From Pseudomonas nunensis (lineage in GTDB: Bacteria; Pseudomonadota; Gammaproteobacteria; Pseudomonadales; Pseudomonadaceae), in contig NZ_CP101125.1 of assembly GCF_024296925.1 (NCBI RefSeq), forward strand, positions 4,404,501 to 4,468,500: DNA of 64,000 nt, written 5' to 3'. The notes below the pieces were generated by a model, which saw nothing but the letters and a program-made list of their open reading frames with translations, made no database searches and was not told where the DNA came from. Below are positions 10,091-17,471 of this stretch, one piece after another. The position numbers and the translations under genes are program-made. Position 1 is the stretch's first letter. Every line of letters begins with the position of its first letter.

Positions 10091-10128
10091 AAAAATAGCG
10101 TTCAAGGTTAACCCTTGAACGCTATTTT
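10091..10128. terminator. Bidirectional-looking hairpin terminator after the KAS III gene
   Basis: AAAAATAGCGTTCAAGG and its complement form a stem of about 17 bp around a short TTAAC loop, with A and T tracts at the two ends. On the minus strand it follows the KAS III stop by about 18 bases. Confidence 0.85.
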
Positions 10129-10146
10129 TGTATCAGGGATTGCGGT

Positions 10147-11073
10147 TCAAGGACGATAGATGATCGCCGAACCCCACGACAGCCCTACACCAAAACCGCT
10201 CAACGCAACGCGCTTCCAGTCCGAGTCCAGAACGTGTTTTTCCAGCAACAACGGAATGCTCGACGACACGGTATTCCCGGTCTCGACCATGTCCTTGATG
10301 AACTTCTCCGGCTCGCCTTCGAAACGCCGGGCCACCGCATCGACAATCGCCGCGCTGCCCTGGTGAATGCAGAAGGCATCGATGTCGTCAGCCTTGAGGC
10401 CCGACTCATCGAGCAACTCATGCAAATGCGCCGGGACCTTGAGCAGCGCGAAGTTGAAGACCTGGCGGCCGTTCATATAGAACACGCCATCGGTGACCTT
10501 CAAATGCGGTGCGCCGGAACCGTCGGTGCCGAACTTGGCCTTGCCCAGTTGCCATGGCGCGCCCTCGCCCATCCAGGTCGCGGTGGCGGCATCGCCGAAC
10601 AGCATGGTGGTGTTGCGGTCTTCCGGGTCGACAATCTTGGAATACGGATCGGCGGTGATCAGCAGGCCGTTTTTCAGGCCCGTGGCTTCCATGAAGCCCT
10701 TGATCGCATAAATGCCGTAGACGTAGCCCGAGCAGCCCAAGGAAATATCGAACGCTGCCACGTTAGTCGACAAGCCCAGCTTGTCCTGCACGATGGCAGC
10801 GGTGTGTGGCAGGCCTTCTTCGTCACCGTTCTGGGTGACAACGATCAGCACGTCGATGTCTTCACGTTTGAAATCAGGGTTGTTGGCGAACAGCGCATTG
10901 GCTGCTTCGACACACAGGTCCGAGGTTTCTTGCTCAGCGTCTTTGCGCGGCAGGAAGGCCGAACCGATCTTGCCCAGGATGAACTCTTCATCCTTCTCGA
11001 ATTTTGCACCTTGTGCGTAATTGTCCACGCCGGCTACAGGAACGTAGCTCGCAATGCTTTTTATGCCAATCAT
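10147..11073 (-). CDS. 3-oxoacyl-ACP synthase III-like enzyme of the flagellar island
   Basis: A 308-residue FabH-type ketoacyl synthase. The nucleophile C114 lies in SLGCSGYVYG, the His of the triad in CIHQGSAA (FabH has HQAN), and the Asn in ETGNTVSSSIP. All three catalytic residues are thus present, but the HQAN motif is altered, as in specialised KAS III enzymes. KAS III-like genes occur in flagellin glycosylation islands of plant-associated pseudomonads, where they are thought to supply an acyl group for a modified sugar. The ATG at 11073 follows a GGGAAG site; the 37 codons upstream in frame are not typical of the family. It is monocistronic, with about 230 bases of upstream DNA. Confidence 0.88.
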   Translation of the reverse strand: MIGIKSIASYVPVAGVDNYAQGAKFEKDEEFILGKIGSAFLPRKDAEQETSDLCVEAANALFANNPDFKREDIDVLIVVTQNGDEEGLPHTAAIVQDKLGLSTNVAAFDISLGCSGYVYGIYAIKGFMEATGLKNGLLITADPYSKIVDPEDRNTTMLFGDAATATWMGEGAPWQLGKAKFGTDGSGAPHLKVTDGVFYMNGRQVFNFALLKVPAHLHELLDESGLKADDIDAFCIHQGSAAIVDAVARRFEGEPEKFIKDMVETGNTVSSSIPLLLEKHVLDSDWKRVALSGFGVGLSWGSAIIYRP

Positions 11074-11302
11074 TACGGCTTCCCAATAATAAACAGCCCA
11101 ATACCACCGCTCGCAAGGATTCGAGGGGCGCCGACATACAAAGATTTTCAGCCGCCCGCAACGGGCGACAGCGGGGAGCGTCAAGGGCTATCACTGGACC
11201 CGATAAAGGGCCAGGCGCCATCTCCCCGGTCAATACAATACAGTGAAGATGCGCGTTATGACTCACAGGTCACGCTATTTTGCCGAATCAACCCGACAAG
11301 GG

Positions 11303-12355
11303 TTATTCGACCAAGGACCAGTCCAGCGCGGTTCCGCGCTTGATTGCCTGGCGAGCGCGGCGGCCCAGAAGGCTTTCAGCGTGTTTGGGCGCCAGCCCCA
11401 GGCCCGGGCGGATGGCCCGCAGATTGGCGACGGTGAAGGCTTCACCGGCGGCCATGTCCTGAGTGACGTACAGCGAGCGACGGTACACCAGCGATTTGCG
11501 CTCGGCTTCGGTCACGCCGTAATGCACCTGACCCATGGCCTGCCAGGCGCGCTCGGTTTCGATCACCAGGCTGGCCAGTTCGGCAGGCTCCAGGGAGAAA
11601 CTGGCGTCCACCCCGCCAGCGGCACGGTCGAGGGTAAAGTGTTTTTCCACCACCGTCGCCCCGAGCGCCACCGCCGCGACAGAAACGCCGACGCCCATGG
11701 AGTGATCCGACAACCCGACTTCGCAACCAAACAATTCGCGCAGATGTGGAATCGTTCGCACATTGCTGTTGGCCGGGGTCGCCGGGTAGGTGCTGGTGCA
11801 TTTGAGCAGCACCAGGTCCTTGCAACCGGCCTCACGGGCGGCACGCACGGTTTCGTCGAGCTCGGCGATGCTGGCCATGCCGGTGGAGATGATCAGCGGT
11901 TTGCCGGTGGCGGCGACCCGGCGGATCAGCGGCAAGTCAGTGTTTTCGAAACTGGCGATCTTGTAGGCCGGCACGTCGAGGCTTTCGAGGAAGTCCACGG
12001 CCGTATCGTCGAACGGCGTCGAGAAGGCGAGCATGCCGAGTTCTTTGGCCCGGGCGAAAATCGGCGCGTGCCATTCCCACGGCGTATGAGCCTTCTCGTA
12101 TAACGCGTACAGCGAAGTGCCGGTCCACAGGCTGTTCGGGTCCTTGATGAAGAACTCGCCTTCATCGAGGTCCAGGGTCATGGTCTCGGCGGTATAGGTT
12201 TGCAGTTTCAAGGCATGGGCGCCGGCCTTGGCCGCAGCCTCGACGATTTGCAGGGCTACCTCCAGCGACTGGTTATGGTTGCCACTCATCTCGGCAATGA
12301 TGAACGGCGGCGCGTCGGCACCGATCAAGCGCTCGCCAATCTTGAAGCTAGTCAT
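11303..12355 (-). CDS. pseI: PseI, pseudaminic acid synthase
   Basis: A 350-residue NeuB-family enzyme. The N-terminal TIM barrel begins with IIAEMSGNHNQSLE and contains LKLQTYTAETMTLD; the C-terminal antifreeze-like SAF domain (about 285-345) ends the protein. It condenses 2,4-diacetamido-2,4,6-trideoxy-L-altrose with phosphoenolpyruvate to give pseudaminic acid. The NHNQS motif and the context of pseF and pseG favour PseI over sialic or legionaminic acid synthases. Its start overlaps the end of pseG by eight bases, and it is the last gene of the cluster. Confidence 0.93.
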   Translation of the reverse strand: MTSFKIGERLIGADAPPFIIAEMSGNHNQSLEVALQIVEAAAKAGAHALKLQTYTAETMTLDLDEGEFFIKDPNSLWTGTSLYALYEKAHTPWEWHAPIFARAKELGMLAFSTPFDDTAVDFLESLDVPAYKIASFENTDLPLIRRVAATGKPLIISTGMASIAELDETVRAAREAGCKDLVLLKCTSTYPATPANSNVRTIPHLRELFGCEVGLSDHSMGVGVSVAAVALGATVVEKHFTLDRAAGGVDASFSLEPAELASLVIETERAWQAMGQVHYGVTEAERKSLVYRRSLYVTQDMAAGEAFTVANLRAIRPGLGLAPKHAESLLGRRARQAIKRGTALDWSLVE

Positions 12356-13853
12356 TGCGGTGATCCTTTAAAACGCGGGTGAACGCGCAAGCATGCTGAG
12401 TGAAACCGGCTTCGCGAAACAGACTCAGCGACGGCTGGTTGGCAGGTAATACTTGAGCAGTGATGGTGTGCAGTTGCGGCCAACGGGCCTTCACGAACGC
12501 TTCGCCGCGAGCCAGCAGCGCCCTGCCCCAGCCCAGCCCAAAGCGCCCTTCGAACAGATAAATCGAGACTTCGGCGCTGGCACCGTGAAGGTCATAACGC
12601 AGCGCACCGACCGGACCGTCACCCGCTTCGGCGATCAACAGCAACCGTTGCGGATTGTCCAGGCTTGCGGCCAGCCAGGCCTGATGCGCAGGCCAGTCAA
12701 TGACGCGGCTGTCCAGCGACCAGCGCCGCACGGTGTCGGCATTGCGACCCTCGAACAACAATTGCGCATCGTCCAAAGTCGCCTCTCGTACCGGCAGCAC
12801 CGCACCGACCAGCGCGGCCGCCACCCGTTGCGCACCACGGCCATCGACCAACCGGTGGGAACGCTCGGCCAGGCTCTGGCGCAAACCCTGATTACCGGCG
12901 ACAAAACCGATGGCCTGGCGCAGTTGCTCGACACTGACCTGCTCACGCGCCCCGAGGAATACATGGGCGCCCGAAGTGGCCATGACCTCGCCATTGGCCT
13001 GCTGGTTATTCGACACGGCAATGCAGATCGTCGGCAGCCCCATGGCCGCCCGCTCCCAACTGGTGCCGCCACCGGCGCCGACAAACAGGTCGGCCTCGGT
13101 CATCAAGCGATAAAAGTCGCTGACAAAACTGTGCAGGCGCCAGTTCGGACGATCAGCCGCCAGCGCTTGCATTGCATCCCAGGCCGGGTTGTCAGCACCG
13201 GCGACGAAGTCGACTTCCAGTTGATGAAAGTCCGCCAGCGCCAACATCGCGTGATGAGTTTGCCGCGCCGCATCGAAGCCGCCGAAGTTCACCAATACGC
13301 GCCTGGCCCGGGGTTTGATTTCTATCGCCGGGCAGCAGAATTCTTCGCGCAGCATGGCGAAGCGAGGCCCGAACAAGGTTCGGCAATCGGCGCCAATCAA
13401 CCCGACATAAGCTTCGGGAGCGCCCGACAGATTCTGGTTGAGCAGCAAATCGACGTCATAAGTGCGCGTCGCCAGATCAACTACCGCCGCGATCCGAGGC
13501 GCCCAGCGCCGCGCGGCGGTTTGCCAGTGATGATCGAGGCCGTAGTGGTCGACGATGATCCAGTCGAAGGGCGCGTGGTTTTCCAGTGCGAGGCCCAGCG
13601 CAACAATATCCGCCTGCCACGGCAGCATGGATTCGATGGCCTGCTGCGGGTCTTCATCGGGATAGTGATCGGGCAAACGCAACGTTTCAAAGCCTTCGGC
13701 CGCCAGACTGTCCAGCCGATGGCCCGGCAACTCACGACAGGCGAACGCGACGTGCGCGCCTTGTCTGCGTAAGGTCCTGGCCAAGGGCAGCAAACGGGCG
13801 ATATGCCCGCTACCAATGGTTGGCGAAGCGTCGGAACGAATCAGCACCCTCAT
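12348..13853 (-). CDS. pseG: PseG hydrolase fused to a GNAT (PseH-like) acetyltransferase
   Basis: A 501-residue two-domain protein. Residues 1 to about 350 are a PseG-type GT-B hydrolase that releases UDP from UDP-2,4-diacetamido-2,4,6-trideoxy-L-altrose. The GSGHIARL motif puts a histidine at position 17, the position of the catalytic His in Campylobacter PseG, and GAGGGTSWERAAMGLP is the nucleotide-binding part. Residues about 354-497 are a GNAT domain with an acetyl-CoA loop GLGWGRAL at 439-446, which would do the PseH step (4-amino N-acetylation). No separate pseH is seen, so the fusion probably supplies both activities. It overlaps pseF and pseI by a few bases. Confidence 0.92.
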   Translation of the reverse strand: MRVLIRSDASPTIGSGHIARLLPLARTLRRQGAHVAFACRELPGHRLDSLAAEGFETLRLPDHYPDEDPQQAIESMLPWQADIVALGLALENHAPFDWIIVDHYGLDHHWQTAARRWAPRIAAVVDLATRTYDVDLLLNQNLSGAPEAYVGLIGADCRTLFGPRFAMLREEFCCPAIEIKPRARRVLVNFGGFDAARQTHHAMLALADFHQLEVDFVAGADNPAWDAMQALAADRPNWRLHSFVSDFYRLMTEADLFVGAGGGTSWERAAMGLPTICIAVSNNQQANGEVMATSGAHVFLGAREQVSVEQLRQAIGFVAGNQGLRQSLAERSHRLVDGRGAQRVAAALVGAVLPVREATLDDAQLLFEGRNADTVRRWSLDSRVIDWPAHQAWLAASLDNPQRLLLIAEAGDGPVGALRYDLHGASAEVSIYLFEGRFGLGWGRALLARGEAFVKARWPQLHTITAQVLPANQPSLSLFREAGFTQHACAFTRVLKDHRND

Positions 13854-14551
13854 TGCAATTCACCGCCCGCCTTCAAAGCGGCATACAGGTATTCGGCGCG
13901 CTTCCAGTCTTCAGGCGTGTCGATGTCCTGCACCAGATAGCGCGGCAGGATCACCGGAAGGCTTTGCGGTGAATACAGCACGTCGCCGCGCAACCACGCA
14001 TCGGTGCGCCCCCAGTAAAACTGCCCGGCATCCTGATAGGCCGGCGGCAAGTCCTGGGAGCGCGTCTCACGAAACTCTGGGTACAGCGCGGTCAAGGCGC
14101 CCTGATCATCAAGAGTCAGGGCGCGCTGCACCGGAAAACCGAAGTCGCAGACCGAGAACGCGAAGGATTTGTCCGGGTGCTGCTCCAGCAACTGCATGCC
14201 CTGTTGCAGAAATCGAGTTTGCAGCAGTGGCGCCGTGGCGTAGATGCAACAGGCAAGATCAAAATCCTGGTCCTGCAACGCTTGCAGCGCATGAACAATC
14301 ACCGCCGCCGTGCCGGTGAAATCATCTGCCAGTGCCGCCGGCCGCATGAACGGCACTTGCGCACCGCAAGCCCGGGCCAGGTCAGCGATTTCTTCGTCGT
14401 CGGTGCTGACGACCACTTGGGCGAACAACCCCGAATCGAGAGCGGTTTTAATCGAACGGGCAATCATCGGCACGCCGTCGAACGGCTTGAGGTTCTTGCG
14501 CGGTATGCGTTTGCTGCCACCGCGGGCCGGGAAGATTGCGACGTTGTTCAA
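13850..14551 (-). CDS. pseF: PseF, pseudaminic acid cytidylyltransferase
   Basis: A 233-residue CMP-sugar synthetase. The N-terminal CTP-binding signature PARGGSKRIPRKN is intact, and the order between a methylase and pseG is typical. It activates pseudaminic acid with CTP to CMP-pseudaminic acid, the donor for the Maf-type transferase. Stops and starts overlap by four bases on both sides, which indicates one translationally coupled operon. Confidence 0.95.
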   Translation of the reverse strand: MNNVAIFPARGGSKRIPRKNLKPFDGVPMIARSIKTALDSGLFAQVVVSTDDEEIADLARACGAQVPFMRPAALADDFTGTAAVIVHALQALQDQDFDLACCIYATAPLLQTRFLQQGMQLLEQHPDKSFAFSVCDFGFPVQRALTLDDQGALTALYPEFRETRSQDLPPAYQDAGQFYWGRTDAWLRGDVLYSPQSLPVILPRYLVQDIDTPEDWKRAEYLYAALKAGGELQ

Positions 14552-15168
14552 GGGCGTTTTTCCAGAAGGAACCAGGTGATGTCATCCGCCGGGAATTGCG
14601 GATCGCGGTGGTAACCGAAACCGTAATCCACCAGTTGCAAGTCATCATAACGATCGAGCATCTCACCGGCAAAATCACGCTTGAACAACTTGCCGCTGTT
14701 GCCGCGATACGAGACTTCGACCGGCGCCGGGTTGTAGTACTCGGCGATCAGGATGTAACGCTGGCTCAATTCATACAGCTGCGCATAGGCCGCCGAGAGC
14801 AACTCCGGCGCCAAGTGGATCAGCACGCCTTTGCTCAGGGTCAGGTCAAAGCGGCGCTTGCGGGGGAAATCGAACAGCGAGCCGTGCCAGATCTGCGCGA
14901 TCCCCAATGCCTGGGCCTGGGCATGGGCGCTGGCATTGATCTCCACACCGAACAGCTCGCACTGTGGCAACAACTGATGCAACGCCTGCAAATTGTTGCC
15001 GGCGTTGGTGCCCAGTTCCACCAGGCTTTCAATCCGCCCGGCCCGGGTCAACGCCTTGGCAAACAACGCCAGGTTGGCGGCCACCAGCGGTTGGCCGACG
15101 TTGCGGTCGACGTATTGATTGCCGAAGTCACCCTGCCAGAACTTTTCCTGCTCACTCAGTTCACGCAT
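14548..15168 (-). CDS. Pseudaminic acid biosynthesis-associated methylase
   Basis: A 206-residue class I SAM-dependent methyltransferase. The family-specific start EKFWQGDFGNQYVDRN, the SAM loop VELGTNAGNN and the motif SKGVLIHLAPE match the methylase that travels with pse genes. Its substrate is not known; a methyl group on pseudaminic acid or on the finished glycan is the likely outcome. It overlaps pseF by four bases. A REPIN separates it from pseC upstream, so the pse operon is interrupted there by about 130 bases. Confidence 0.88.
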   Translation of the reverse strand: MRELSEQEKFWQGDFGNQYVDRNVGQPLVAANLALFAKALTRAGRIESLVELGTNAGNNLQALHQLLPQCELFGVEINASAHAQAQALGIAQIWHGSLFDFPRKRRFDLTLSKGVLIHLAPELLSAAYAQLYELSQRYILIAEYYNPAPVEVSYRGNSGKLFKRDFAGEMLDRYDDLQLVDYGFGYHRDPQFPADDITWFLLEKRP

Positions 15169-15196
15169 TGCACACTCTCATTTAAAACGCTGAACC

Positions 15197-15286
15197 CTGT
15201 GGGAGCGGGCTTGCTCGCGAAAGCGGTGTATCAGCGACATTAATGTTGGCTGACAGGACGCTTTCGCGAGCAAGCCCGCTCCCACA
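15197..15286. repeat. REPIN between pseC and the pse methylase
   Basis: Two complete GAGCGGGCTTGCTCGCGA cores face each other across a loop of about 40 bases. It lies inside the pse gene series, where it could form a large mRNA hairpin and lower expression of the downstream genes. Confidence 0.9.
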
Positions 15287-15302
15287 TTGGGCGCTGCGGC
15301 GG

Positions 15303-16460
15303 TTATTCGGTCAGTCGTCGCAGTTGCTCAACCACATAATCCTGCTGCTCATCACTGAGCAACGGAAACAGCGGCAGGCTGATGGCTTCGGCGTAGTAGC
15401 GCTCGGCCTGTGGGAAGTCCCCTTCGGCAAAACCCAGGTCACGGTAGTACGGCTGCAAATGCACCGGAATGTAGTGCAGGTTCACCCCCACTCCGGCCGC
15501 TCGCAACCCTTCGAACACCTGGCGATGGCTGAGGCTGATGCGATCCAGCTGCAAGCGCACCACGTACAGATGCCACGCCGATTCGGCCTCGGGCTGAGGG
15601 CTGGGCAAGGTCAGCGGCAAGTACGCGAGCAAGCGGTCATAACGCGCCGCCAGTTCACGTCGGCGCGCGATGAAGTCATCCAGTTTGTTCAACTGTGACA
15701 GCCCGAGCGCTGCTTGCAGGTCGGTGATGCGGTAGTTGAAGCCCAGTTCCACTTGCTGGTAATACCAGGGGCCGTGGCTGGGTTCGGTCATCTGCGCGGG
15801 ATCGCGGGTCATGCCGTGGCTGCGCAGGCGTTGCAGGCGCTCGGCCAAGTCCTGGCGATTGGTCAGGACCATGCCACCTTCGGCGCTGGTGATGATTTTC
15901 ACCGGGTGAAAGCTGAACACCGTCATCGCGGCGAAATCACCGCAACCCACAGGACGCCCGGCATAGGACGCGCCGACCGCATGGGAGGCGTCCTCAATGA
16001 TCGTGAAGCCATAACGCTCGGCCAGTTCGGCGAGCATGCGCATGTCGCAGCTCTGCCCGGAGAACGCCACCGCCACCAACACTTTGGGCAGCGTGCCGCT
16101 GTCTTCCGCCGCTTCGAGTCTGGCTTTCAGGGCGTAGGCATCGAGGTTCCAGGTCAGCGGGTCGATGTCGACAAAGTCCACCTCGGCGCCGCAGTAACGT
16201 GCGCAATTGGCCGAGGCCAGAAAGGTATTCGGTGTAGTCCACAACCGATCACCCGGCCCGAGACCGACGGCCAAGCAAGCGATGTGCAGCGCCGCCGTGG
16301 CGTTACACACCGCCACCGCGAAATCGGCCTGGCAACGTTCGGCCATGGCCTGTTCGAAACGCTCGATGGTCGGGCCCTGGGTCAGCCAGTCGGACTGCAA
16401 CACGGCGACTACCGCATCGATGTCGGCCTGATCGAGACTTTGCCGACCGTAGGGAATCAT
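15303..16460 (-). CDS. pseC: PseC, UDP-4-amino-4,6-dideoxy-N-acetyl-L-altrosamine transaminase
   Basis: A 385-residue DegT/DnrJ/EryC1 aminotransferase. The PLP lysine is K188 in VFSFHPVKIITSAEGG, and the start MIPYGRQSLDQADIDAVV is typical of PseC. It transfers an amino group from glutamate to the 4-keto sugar made by PseB. The start overlaps the pseB stop by four bases, so pseB and pseC are coupled. Confidence 0.95.
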   Translation of the reverse strand: MIPYGRQSLDQADIDAVVAVLQSDWLTQGPTIERFEQAMAERCQADFAVAVCNATAALHIACLAVGLGPGDRLWTTPNTFLASANCARYCGAEVDFVDIDPLTWNLDAYALKARLEAAEDSGTLPKVLVAVAFSGQSCDMRMLAELAERYGFTIIEDASHAVGASYAGRPVGCGDFAAMTVFSFHPVKIITSAEGGMVLTNRQDLAERLQRLRSHGMTRDPAQMTEPSHGPWYYQQVELGFNYRITDLQAALGLSQLNKLDDFIARRRELAARYDRLLAYLPLTLPSPQPEAESAWHLYVVRLQLDRISLSHRQVFEGLRAAGVGVNLHYIPVHLQPYYRDLGFAEGDFPQAERYYAEAISLPLFPLLSDEQQDYVVEQLRRLTE

Positions 16461-17458
16461 GCCGACAGGTCCGCGTGCAGATCGGCGATCTGGCCGACCG
16501 ACAGGTAGTGCGGATTGGTGTCGGAGCGGTACTCGAAATCTTCGCTGACCGGTTTGCCCTGCTCGCCCAATTTGTCCACGGCAAAATCCACGTCGACGCT
16601 GGTGAAGCGGATCGACGGCTGGATGGTGTAGTGATCGGCGAACTCAAGCGTCATGCGCGCATCGTCCAGCGGCACCATCAGCTCATGCAGCTTTTCACCC
16701 GGACGAATCCCCACGTGTTTGTGCGGCAAGTGTTCGGCCATGCCTCGCGCCAGATCGACGATGCGAATCGACGGAATCTTCGGCACGAACACTTCACCGC
16801 CGTGCATCCGGGCGAAGCTGTCGAGCACAAATTGCACGCCGTGATCGAGGGTGATCCAGAACCGCGTCATGCGTTCATCGGTAATCGGCAATTCGGTGGC
16901 GCCTTCGTTGATCAGCTTGCTGAAAAACGGCACCACCGAGCCGCGCGAGCCGGCCACGTTGCCGTAGCGCACCACGGCAAAACGGGTCTGCTGTTCGCCG
17001 GCGATGTTGTTGGCGGCCACGAACAGTTTGTCCGACAGCAACTTGGTCGCGCCGTACAGGTTGATCGGGCTGGCGGCCTTGTCAGTGGACAGCGCGACCA
17101 CTTGCTTGACGCCATTGTCGATGGCGGCAGCGATGATGTTTTCCGCGCCGTTGACGTTGGTGCGGATGCATTCGGTCGGGTTGTACTCAGCGGCCGGCAC
17201 TTGCTTCAGGGCTGCGGCATGCACCACGTAATCGATGCCGCGCATGGCCTGGCGCAAACGCTCGGCGTCGCGCACGTCACCAAGGAAGTAACGCATGCAC
17301 GGGGCGTTGAACGTCTGCTGCATCTCGTACTGCTTGAGTTCGTCCCGGGAGAACACCACCACGCGCTTGGGCTGGTATTGCTCCAGCAAGCGGCGGATGA
17401 AGTTGCGCCCGAACGACCCCGTGCCGCCCGAGATGAAAATCGATTTACCGTTGAACAT
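16457..17458 (-). CDS. pseB: PseB, UDP-GlcNAc 4,6-dehydratase (5-inverting)
   Basis: A 333-residue short-chain dehydrogenase of the FlaA1/PseB type. The NAD(P)-binding loop GGTGSFG is at 11-17, STDKA at 124-128 and the catalytic Y135/K139 pair in LYGATK. It makes UDP-2-acetamido-2,6-dideoxy-L-arabino-4-hexulose, the first step to pseudaminic acid. It starts 13 bases after the large glycosyltransferase stop and overlaps pseC, so it is probably cotranscribed with both. Confidence 0.96.
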   Translation of the reverse strand: MFNGKSIFISGGTGSFGRNFIRRLLEQYQPKRVVVFSRDELKQYEMQQTFNAPCMRYFLGDVRDAERLRQAMRGIDYVVHAAALKQVPAAEYNPTECIRTNVNGAENIIAAAIDNGVKQVVALSTDKAASPINLYGATKLLSDKLFVAANNIAGEQQTRFAVVRYGNVAGSRGSVVPFFSKLINEGATELPITDERMTRFWITLDHGVQFVLDSFARMHGGEVFVPKIPSIRIVDLARGMAEHLPHKHVGIRPGEKLHELMVPLDDARMTLEFADHYTIQPSIRFTSVDVDFAVDKLGEQGKPVSEDFEYRSDTNPHYLSVGQIADLHADLSA

Positions 17459-17471
17459 GCCGTGAATCCTT

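Noticed and set aside
11074..11302. Possible extra gene between pseI and the KAS III gene
   Set aside because: Frames crossing it are extensions of neighbours or antisense; the 229 bases more likely hold the KAS III promoter and leader, although I could not place a convincing one.
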